DNA of 54,978 bases, taken from a virus. The notes beneath the pieces were generated by a model. The model was not told where the DNA came from, did not search any database, and worked only from the letters and a program-made list of their open reading frames with translations. The position numbers and the translations under genes were made by a program. Positions 51,077 to 54,978 of the stretch are shown here, piece after piece. The stretch spans positions 1 through 54,978 of IMG/VR virus record IMGVR_UViG_3300023242_000561; one strand, written 5' to 3'. Each line of letters starts with the position of its first letter. Position 1 is the stretch's first letter.

Positions 51077-51913
51077 CTAGTTTTTCTTATCTTTAGTGGG
51101 TTCAGATGATTGTTTCTTATCCCCTTGAGGAGAGGGATTATGCTTATCCTTAATGCTACTATTCACCAAAGCTCTAAACTTCTCATATCGTATGTTGTAC
51201 AAATCAGAAGTTTTAAACTCAGGAGAAGGTTCAAACATGGTTAAAGCTTTGATCTGTTTTATAGTTCTGGCCGAATTAACTTTCTTTTCTAAGTTATCAA
51301 AGAACTCATTGATATTAGCTTCCAATTCAGCATCTACTTTCTTACCTTTAACTGCCTCATTATTAGCTTCAATATCTTTCTTAACTCGATTAATATCTTC
51401 TTGTTTTTCAGCAATAGTTTTCTCAACTACCTCTAATGGTCTTTCCTCCTCACTATGATCTCTAATAGAATCTTGTTCCATCTGTAAAAATATCACAGAT
51501 TCACTAAGTAGTGTCCAGATTCTTGTTCTGACTATGTTAGCCATATGACTACCTGTTCGATTGAAACTACCTACAATTTCAATTATGTTCTTCAGGTGTA
51601 TCTCAAGAATGTCAAGTTGTTCCAGATAAACTATAGCTTTAGGTCCATTACTTGTAGGAAAGTGTATTGGTGTACGATCTTGTTTCTTTTCAGAATCTCC
51701 CAACTTCAAAGTGTTATTAAACTTAGTTAGCCACCGATTAGCCAAGTCAATTCTCTCAGTAGCATAAATCACATTTATACTAGCTTCTTCTCTCCATAGG
51801 GGGTCATTAAGTTTTAACACTTCTGTAGGACTTAACTTTAAACTCTTAAGAAGTGAAGACATTATTGTTAAATGATTCTTAATCTGTGCTATTATCTCTT
51901 TCTCTATATGCAT
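51077..51913 (-). CDS. helical coiled-coil protein (278 aa), hypothetical
   Basis: The 278-aa product is almost entirely helical and charged (EKTIAEKQEDINRVKKDIEA), with a Lys/Asp/Ser-rich, probably disordered tail (PSPQGDKKQSSEPTKDKKN). No enzymatic motif or membrane segment is seen. It is the second gene of the late operon, 5 nt before the nuclease gene and 11 nt after the 49-aa gene. The role is unknown. Confidence 0.65.
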   Translation of the reverse strand: MHIEKEIIAQIKNHLTIMSSLLKSLKLSPTEVLKLNDPLWREEASINVIYATERIDLANRWLTKFNNTLKLGDSEKKQDRTPIHFPTSNGPKAIVYLEQLDILEIHLKNIIEIVGSFNRTGSHMANIVRTRIWTLLSESVIFLQMEQDSIRDHSEEERPLEVVEKTIAEKQEDINRVKKDIEANNEAVKGKKVDAELEANINEFFDNLEKKVNSARTIKQIKALTMFEPSPEFKTSDLYNIRYEKFRALVNSSIKDKHNPSPQGDKKQSSEPTKDKKN

Positions 51914-51924
51914 AATCTTACTAT

Positions 51925-52074
51925 TTAAAGTTTCAAATCGTCTGCTGTAGGTGCAATCTTAGTATTATTAGGATTGTAACTTTCAGGATATGGATTAGGC
52001 TCATTCAATCTTTTTAAATTCATACCTAACCACATTATACTTTCCTGTAGTTTATTTGATTCTTGTCCATTCAT
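51925..52074 (-). CDS. first gene of late operon, 49-aa hypothetical
   Basis: The frame encodes 49 aa from ATG 52074 (context AAACATTATG, matching other starts). It is polar, with an amphipathic start (NKLQESIMWLGMNLKRLNEP) and a Pro/Asn/Tyr-rich second half. The gene ends 11 nt before the 278-aa gene and starts 20 nt after a perfect terminator hairpin, so it is the first reading frame of the late operon. No family is recognised. Good spacing and start context support that it is real. Confidence 0.7.
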   Translation of the reverse strand: MNGQESNKLQESIMWLGMNLKRLNEPNPYPESYNPNNTKIAPTADDLKL

Positions 52075-52090
52075 AATGTTTAATTTAAAA

Positions 52091-52120
52091 TAAAAAAGGG
52101 TAGGCTAATACCTACCCTTT
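52091..52120 (-). terminator. intrinsic terminator ahead of the late operon
   Basis: A perfect 10-bp stem (AAAGGGTAGG / CCTACCCTTT) with a 6-nt loop is followed, on the - strand, by TTTTTTATTTT. It lies 43 nt after the 197-aa gene and only about 20 nt before the first late gene. Transcripts from the upstream promoter must pass it to reach the late operon. Confidence 0.9.
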
Positions 52121-52162
52121 AAGTGCTTTATTTATTACAGCACGTTAACCCACAAAACAAAC

Positions 52163-52756
52163 CTATTCTTCTACTTTAGGAGCAGTACTAGGTACTGAAA
52201 CATTCTCAACAGGAGCAGGCTTAATCATTTCAACTCTTGTCTTTTCAGGTGGAAGTTCGGCTTTGTTTACCTTATTAAGTGTCTCATTTAAAGACGCTTC
52301 ATATTCTTTATATGCAGGAACATCACCTTCAGTAAATGCAATTACTTGTTCACTAAGTAACCAGAAGATGTGTCCTCTTACATTATATCTTATAGGTCGT
52401 GTTTCGCTTAAGTCTACATAAGCATACTCACCTACGTTAAACATAGAACCTTCAGCAACACTAATGATCTTATAAGCTCTCATTCCATTCTTGAAAGTCT
52501 CTGCTTGCCATTGTGCTCTCTGTTGATCACTAACTATAAAGCTTAATTTAGGCATAGGTGGTATAGCAACGGCTATATAACCAGGAACTAGTTTAATGTT
52601 AAACTCACCTCTTTTCTGATCAGGTTGATATTCATCAAACGTACTAAAGGTTTGTTTACCACCAAGGGGTTTACCGTTATGGTCAAAAACAGGAGATGAT
52701 TGTGAACCGTTGCTCTTTCCAATCACATCTCGCAAATCTCTTCTTTTGTCATTCAT
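52163..52756 (-). CDS. 197-aa protein with its own host-type promoter, hypothetical
   Basis: The start is placed at ATG 52756 and not at the more upstream in-frame ATG 52867, because a host-type promoter and an operator-like dyad occupy 52780-52812, inside the longer version. The 197-aa product has a beta-rich middle (YIAVAIPPMPKLSFIVSDQQ), an OB- or barrel-like series of strands (FNVGEYAYVDLSETRPIRYN, HIFWLLSEQVIAF) and a Pro/Lys/Glu-rich tail. No domain can be named. It is cut off from the late operon by a terminator, so it can be expressed alone, perhaps as a regulator. Antitermination, DNA binding and virion roles are all open. Confidence 0.7.
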   Translation of the reverse strand: MNDKRRDLRDVIGKSNGSQSSPVFDHNGKPLGGKQTFSTFDEYQPDQKRGEFNIKLVPGYIAVAIPPMPKLSFIVSDQQRAQWQAETFKNGMRAYKIISVAEGSMFNVGEYAYVDLSETRPIRYNVRGHIFWLLSEQVIAFTEGDVPAYKEYEASLNETLNKVNKAELPPEKTRVEMIKPAPVENVSVPSTAPKVEE

Positions 52757-52779
52757 AATAACTCTATTAATATCTGCAT

Positions 52780-52812
52780 CAAAGATAGTACAAAAAAGTT
52801 TGTACTTCCAAA
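52780..52812 (-). promoter_or_regulatory. Bacteroidota-type promoter for 197-aa gene
   Basis: On the - strand, TTTG (52809-52812) lies 21 nt before TATCTTTG (52780-52787), a full match to the Bacteroidota pattern TTTG...TAnnTTTG. Transcription would start about 52770-52775, giving a leader of about 15 nt before ATG 52756. This promoter is evidence for a Bacteroidota host and for the shorter gene start. Confidence 0.75.
52788..52805. promoter_or_regulatory. operator-like dyad inside promoter spacer
   Basis: Perfect 7-bp inverted arms GTACAAA and TTTGTAC, separated by AAAG, lie exactly between the two promoter boxes. A dimeric repressor bound here would block the host RNA polymerase. The palindrome could also form an RNA or DNA hairpin, but the location favours an operator. 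Confidence 0.6.
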
Positions 52813-52870
52813 CGAATAGTATAAGAATTTTTATACTTTTTATTTCGTAGATATATAAAAAGCTCATATG

Positions 52871-52959
52871 TAGAAAAGTGTATTTAAATTTTTATTAGGA
52901 ATTTTTTATGGAACATATATAGAAAAATGAATTTGAAAAAATTATAGGAATTTTTTGTG
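52871..52959. repeat. two imperfect tandem 49-nt repeats
   Basis: Copy 1 begins at 52871 and copy 2 at 52920. Both follow TAGAAAARTGNATTTRAA, an A/T run, then AGGAATTTTTTRTG (52897-52910 and 52946-52959). They lie upstream of the 197-aa promoter, between the divergent blocks. They may bind a regulator or be phage-specific promoters for the - strand. Confidence 0.75.
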
Positions 52960-53044
52960 TGAGGGAATCCACATAAAGAATCGACCCCCACTTACTAAAC
53001 AGATGGAAGTACCCCCATCGAATCACAAGATTCCAGACGAATAC

Positions 53045-53060
53045 TATAGATAAGTATAAA
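53045..53060 (+). promoter_or_regulatory. TATA-rich motif A, candidate phage promoter
   Basis: TATAGATAAGTATAAA matches TATAKATARGTATAAA, found again at 54293-54308 and 54354-54369. It lies 138 nt before ATG 53199. It does not match host promoter boxes. It may be a promoter for the injected phage polymerase, which is inference. Confidence 0.45.
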
Positions 53061-53118
53061 TTAATTCAACTCTATAAGGTTAATTCAACCACATAAGGTT
53101 GAGTTAATCACTTAATGG
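53061..53118 (+). repeat. tandem 19-nt repeats (iteron-like)
   Basis: TTAATTCAACTCTATAAGG (53061-53079) is followed by TTAATTCAACCACATAAGG (53080-53098) and a degenerate third copy to 53118. The second copy and TTGAGTTAA can also pair as an 11-bp hairpin (53080-53109, one G-U). They could be protein-binding iterons of an origin or operator. Confidence 0.65.
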
Positions 53119-53151
53119 TCAACAAGAGTTCAGACGACTCTTAAAGATAAG

Positions 53152-53177
53152 GATTGCAACGAAGCAATCTGTTTTTT
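53152..53177 (+). terminator. terminator-like hairpin just before gene (attenuator?)
   Basis: GATTGC/GCAATC with a 6-nt loop is followed by TGTTTTTT. It ends 21 nt before ATG 53199. Preceded closely by the AAGAGT/ACTCTT hairpin, it looks like an attenuator or a gate at the start of the + block. Confidence 0.65.
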
Positions 53178-53198
53178 AACTCAATAACCAATTTAATT

Positions 53199-53546
53199 AT
53201 GGACACTTTGAATCCTAATGCCCAAGGTAGTGCAGATCAATCATTTGATCTTGATAGTTTCGTTAGTGAAGCTAAGGTTTATGGTCGTAAGATTTATGAA
53301 GACGTTAAGACTTCACCACCTATTGCTGTAACTGAACAGTTTAAGGTGGAGCAGCAGACTTATGAAGACGGTACTGTTGGTCATGCAATCAGACATGAGT
53401 TACCTAAAGGAACGGTTTATCATCCGTTACGTAAGGGTGTTCCTACTGATTTACCAGCTTATCGTTTAGTTATGTTGAGAGCCATTACAGCATGGCCTGA
53501 GCGTAATATCGAAGTTGGTAAGATTGCTTATGCAGCTATTCAATAA
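53199..53546 (+). CDS. MDT-family early protein 1 (115 aa), hypothetical
   Basis: Start 53199 is chosen over 53154 because ATTATG precedes it and because it aligns with the 121-aa paralog at 54527 (MDTLNPNA and MDTVNVNA). The longer start would lie in the terminator hairpin. The two proteins share a pattern of F...YG..xY, then Y-x-P, then Y-x-L...W and a V/K-x-x-I-x-x-x-A end. The product is soluble, mixed helix/strand, without known motifs. It is the first gene of the + block and overlaps the next gene by 1 nt (TAATG), so they are coupled. An early, abundant protein is likely, from the leader in front. Confidence 0.75.
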   Translation: MDTLNPNAQGSADQSFDLDSFVSEAKVYGRKIYEDVKTSPPIAVTEQFKVEQQTYEDGTVGHAIRHELPKGTVYHPLRKGVPTDLPAYRLVMLRAITAWPERNIEVGKIAYAAIQ

Positions 53547-53734
53547 TGTTTAGTTCTTCACTAAGAATAACAGGGCTATTTATAGCTCTGTTATTTACTC
53601 TAACTATTGCTGCTGTAATACTTAGAGGTTACATAGCTGAAGCACTCGCAGGTGTTGAGTTATTATTCAGCTTTAGTATTGTTCCTTTATCTTTAGTTTC
53701 ATTAGTTGTGTTATCAGCAATGAAGAGAAGATAA
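53546..53734 (+). CDS. tiny two-pass membrane protein (62 aa)
   Basis: The 62-aa product is mostly hydrophobic: segments about 6-27 (LRITGLFIALLFTLTIAAVI) and 36-57 (GVELLFSFSIVPLSLVSLVV), ending KRR. It begins in the stop codon of the 115-aa gene (TAATG) and ends in the start of the next gene, again by TAATG. Possible roles are superinfection exclusion, membrane modification or a small holin-like protein. None can be shown. The overlap chain supports that it is real. Confidence 0.65.
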   Translation: MFSSSLRITGLFIALLFTLTIAAVILRGYIAEALAGVELLFSFSIVPLSLVSLVVLSAMKRR

Positions 53735-53877
53735 TGATGTCATTAATGATAGTAGTCACAGAACTGCTATCATTATTTCTCCAAGCGGCAACAGTTGATA
53801 AAACTCAAGATGAATTAACTTTACTTCCTGAAGGACTAAGTAAATTTCTATATAAAATAGTTGTGAAATCTAAATAA
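53734..53877 (+). CDS. tiny coupled protein (47 aa), hypothetical
   Basis: The 47-aa frame starts at ATG 53734, overlapping the preceding stop by 1 nt (TAATG), and ends TAA 53875-53877. A hydrophobic start (MMSLMIVVTELLSLFLQAAT) is followed by a polar segment and a Lys-rich end (FLYKIVVKSK). The N-terminal stretch could be a membrane anchor or a signal. The third link in a chain of one-base overlaps, it is probably made by coupled translation. No family is recognised. Confidence 0.55.
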   Translation: MMSLMIVVTELLSLFLQAATVDKTQDELTLLPEGLSKFLYKIVVKSK

Positions 53878-53903
53878 AAGCGTAAGAATCTTATATAGTT
53901 TCT

Positions 53904-53915
53904 TATATATAAGTA
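53904..53915 (+). promoter_or_regulatory. partial TATA-rich motif (copy D)
   Basis: TATATATAAGTA matches the first 12 positions of the motif found upstream of the + strand genes and then diverges (CTAC). It follows the three-gene chain directly. It may be a decayed promoter or a chance AT-rich match. Confidence 0.25.
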
Positions 53916-53982
53916 CTACAATGCTATAATAATATAATATACTATTTTTAAAATTCTATGCAAGAGGATGCTGAAAAAAAAT

Positions 53983-54042
53983 ATATTAATATAATGAATT
54001 TATTTCCTCGCTTCGCTCGTCATAAATTCATTATATTAATAT
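53983..54042. other. large perfect 21-bp hairpin
   Basis: Two perfect 21-nt arms (53983-54003 and 54022-54042) flank an 18-nt loop (CTCGCTTCGCTCG core). Eight A precede the left arm and GTCTTTTTCTT follows the right arm, so either strand could terminate here. The arms are AT-only except one G/C each, which favours easy cruciform extrusion. It may be a bidirectional terminator, an origin structure or a packaging landmark. Confidence 0.8.
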
Positions 54043-54286
54043 GTCTTTTTCTTCGTAGCTAAGCTTCGCTTTGCACCTTTGTGAGCTGAGTGATTGCTAG
54101 TCTTATCATTGAGCTTAACTCATCTGGAGTTGTATGATGTGTACCAGCAACAGTAACTAAAACTCATGTCAAATAACTCAACTCATTTTACAAATTAATT
54201 TTTAAATTAGTTTCTATATTAAATCTAAATGAGATTCTGCTTAGACCAGATGAAATGTGATTCAGCATTTCAAAAACAATTTTCAT

Positions 54287-54308
54287 ACACCTTATATATA
54301 GGTATAAA
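54287..54308 (+). promoter_or_regulatory. TATA-rich element, copy B (22 nt repeat)
   Basis: A 22-nt element (ACACCTTATATATAGG then TATAAA) is repeated exactly at 54348-54369, 61 nt downstream. It contains the TATAKATARGTATAAA motif (54293-54308). With the copy at 53045 this makes three sites, all on the + strand and all before + strand genes. Confidence 0.55.
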
Positions 54309-54313
54309 TAAAC

Positions 54314-54340
54314 CTCTCAAAATTTCAGACGAAATGAGAG
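54314..54340 (+). other. bulged hairpin with AGAC loop
   Basis: CTCTCA/TGAGAG arms, an AAA bulge, then TTTC/GAAA close an AGAC loop. The same AGAC loop closed by C-G occurs at 53024-53045 and 53120-53142. It lies between the two TATA-rich copies. Confidence 0.5.
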
Positions 54341-54347
54341 AAGAGAC

Positions 54348-54369
54348 ACACCTTATATATAGGTATAAA
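54348..54369 (+). promoter_or_regulatory. TATA-rich element, copy C (22 nt repeat)
   Basis: Exact copy of 54287-54308, with the motif at 54354-54369. It ends 157 nt before ATG 54527 and is followed by a 25-nt pure pyrimidine run (54375-54399). Confidence 0.55.
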
Positions 54370-54408
54370 ATTGGCTCTCTCTCTCTTCTCTTCTCTTCTG
54401 AAAACTAG

Positions 54409-54476
54409 AACCCACAAGATTCCAGACTATTGTCAATTACCACTAAAGTATGAACCCACAAGAGTCCAAACTCTTT
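54409..54476 (+). repeat. paired GAACCCACAAGA elements in leader
   Basis: GAACCCACAAGATTCCAGAC (54409-54428) and GAACCCACAAGAGTCCAAAC (54452-54471) lie 43 nt apart. The second forms a 6-bp hairpin AAGAGT/ACTCTT with CCAA loop (54460-54475). Related sequence lies at 53024 and 53120 before the paralog gene. Confidence 0.65.
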
Positions 54477-54526
54477 CTATATTAAACGTAGTTTATATTT
54501 ATTTTTAATTTTTAAATTTTATTATT

Positions 54527-54892
54527 ATGGACACAGTTAATGTTAATGCCCCAGTAGCAAATGTATCAGCTACACCTCAAGTTGCACCACAAGTTGCAGG
54601 TTTCTTTGATGATCTGCAAGAGTATGGTGAAGCAGTTTATGGACTTCATAAGGAACATACGACAGTAAATGTCAATGATGATCCTTCATTGGAGATTGTA
54701 CAAAATGACAAAGGTTATTCTATTAAGTTAAGAACACCTCAAAACACCGCTAAGTACATACCTATCAAAGGAAATAGGTTGTCTGATAGTGGTATTTACG
54801 GTTTGAGTGAGTTTATTGCATTGAGAGACTGGCAATCAGACACAGCATCAGTCTCCAAAGGCAACATCAGCAAATTTGCTGTAGCCAAATAG
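54527..54892 (+). CDS. MDT-family early protein 2 (121 aa), hypothetical
   Basis: The 121-aa product starts at ATG 54527 (ATTATTATG context). It has a Val/Ala/Pro/Asn-rich start (NVNAPVANVSATPQVAPQVA), probably flexible, then a domain shared in pattern with the 115-aa protein at 53199: FxxxxxYGxxxY, YIP against YHP, YGL...W against YRL...W, and a final I...A. Its leader also carries the TATA-rich element and CACAAGAKTCC repeats seen before the paralog, so gene and control were duplicated together or kept together. It ends 25 nt before a strong terminator, so it is a single-gene unit. Function unknown. Confidence 0.75.
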   Translation: MDTVNVNAPVANVSATPQVAPQVAGFFDDLQEYGEAVYGLHKEHTTVNVNDDPSLEIVQNDKGYSIKLRTPQNTAKYIPIKGNRLSDSGIYGLSEFIALRDWQSDTASVSKGNISKFAVAK

Positions 54893-54917
54893 CACTCATT
54901 TAACACAATTATTTATT

Positions 54918-54955
54918 ATAACCACTAGTACTTGTTTACTAGTGGTTATGTTTTC
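54918..54955 (+). terminator. strong intrinsic terminator after 121-aa gene
   Basis: A perfect 13-bp stem (ATAACCACTAGTA / TACTAGTGGTTAT) with a CTTGTT loop is followed by GTTTTCT. It ends the single-gene + strand unit. The last 23 nt of the window hold TCTAACGCAG, echoing the TAACG gene boundaries near the left end. Confidence 0.9.
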
Positions 54956-54978
54956 TAACGCAGTTAAATTTATTAGTT

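Larger units (their letters stand above)
52960..53198 (+). promoter_or_regulatory. control region before first + strand gene
   Basis: This 239-nt stretch has no gene. In order it holds: a short GATGG/CCATC hairpin with ACCCCCA repeats (52984-53018), a CACAAGATTCCAGAC element (53024-53038), the TATA-rich motif (53045-53060), tandem 19-nt repeats (53061-53118), a hairpin with AAGAGT/ACTCTT arms (53124-53142) and a terminator-like hairpin (53152-53177). The order motif, repeats, hairpin, terminator, gene suggests a regulated leader. Confidence 0.6.
53878..54526 (+). other. 649-nt structured noncoding region
   Basis: No convincing gene is seen. The region is very AT-rich at its start (53890-54000), then holds a large hairpin (53983-54042), the TATA-rich motif copies (54293-54308 and 54354-54369), a bulged hairpin (54314-54340), a 25-nt pyrimidine run (54375-54399) and two CACAAGAKTCC elements (54413 and 54457). 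TCATCTGG (54120-54127) and CCAGATGA (54246-54253) can pair over a distance. It could be an origin, a leader of the 54527 gene, or encode a small RNA. Confidence 0.5.

Noticed and set aside
52158-52165. TAGGTTTG on the - strand as a promoter for the late operon
   Set aside because: Matches the -7 box but has no TTG at the right distance, overlaps a stop codon, and would start upstream of the terminator anyway.
52757-52867. N-terminal extension of the 197-aa protein to ATG 52867 (234 aa)
   Set aside because: A full host-type promoter and a dyad lie inside the extension, and the extra residues are an AT-driven Ile/Leu/Lys/Phe string unlike the rest of the protein.
53154-53198. Upstream start for the 115-aa protein
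   Set aside because: It would lie in the terminator-like hairpin, lacks the ATTATG context, and does not match the start of the paralog at 54527.
53958-54062. 34-aa frame across the large hairpin
   Set aside because: Poor start context, hairpin-driven composition and no overlap or spacing link to neighbours; treated as chance.
1-54978. Stop-codon reassignment, as known in some crAss-like phages
   Set aside because: All core genes read through in the standard code, and TAA, TAG and TGA all occur as natural ends (for example TAG at 52163, TGA at 7088).
1-54978. tRNA genes, rRNA, CRISPR arrays and insertion sequences
   Set aside because: No cloverleaf with a T-loop motif, no evenly spaced repeat-spacer array and no transposase motif were recognised on either strand.

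Overview
The window looks like the late half of a crAss-like phage (Crassvirales) that infects a member of the Bacteroidota, probably a marine or environmental Flavobacteriia host. Three things point there. First, the gene set and order are crAss-like: terminase, portal, scaffold-like protein and HK97-type capsid protein, then a P22-like ring and muzzle pair, HU/IHF-like proteins, and finally a giant virion RNA polymerase. Second, the DNA is AT-rich and start codons follow A/T-rich leaders (often ATTATG) with no Shine-Dalgarno sequence. Third, one promoter fits the Bacteroidota form TTTG...TAnnTTTG. The standard genetic code reads all genes through. Assignments come from motifs and gene order only; no database search was possible.

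Layout. (1) 1-1680, + strand: an array of very small genes built as a duplicated module (70-nt leader repeat, tiny gene, 17-nt boundary repeat, second small gene), a ~400-nt gene-poor stretch, one more small gene and a strong terminator. (2) 1683-52074, - strand: about 50 kb of tightly packed late genes, read from right to left. In order of transcription: a 49-aa gene, a coiled-coil protein, a PD-(D/E)XK nuclease, a small winged-helix-like protein, an HU/IHF-like protein, a gene just before the terminase, TerL, portal, scaffold-like protein and major capsid protein. Then come head-completion and tail structural genes, a lectin-domain adhesin, a pectate-lyase-fold tailspike, a lysis cassette (endolysin, holin-like and spanin-like proteins), a second HU/IHF-like protein, a ring protein, the muzzle, two probable cargo proteins, a 3749-aa virion RNA polymerase and an 1801-aa protein with an N-terminal SF1 helicase. 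(3) 52163-52756, - strand: a 197-aa gene with its own host-type promoter, cut off from the late operon by an intrinsic terminator. (4) 52757-54978: a control region and the first genes of the + block, rich in tandem repeats, hairpins and a repeated TATA-rich motif, with two paralogous MDT... genes and two tiny membrane or leader-type genes.

How it works together (inference). The host RNA polymerase can start at the TTTG/TAnnTTTG promoter and make the 197-aa protein, then meets a terminator placed 20 nt before the late operon. The virion polymerase and the helicase-bearing protein are made last, are probably packed as internal cargo and injected, and could start early transcription from the repeated TATA-rich elements in front of the + strand genes. 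The most unusual parts are the helicase fused to a virion-type protein beside the RNA polymerase, an apparently inactivated metallopeptidase-like motif in the polymerase protein, and the duplicated promoter/leader/gene units at 53.0-54.9 kb.
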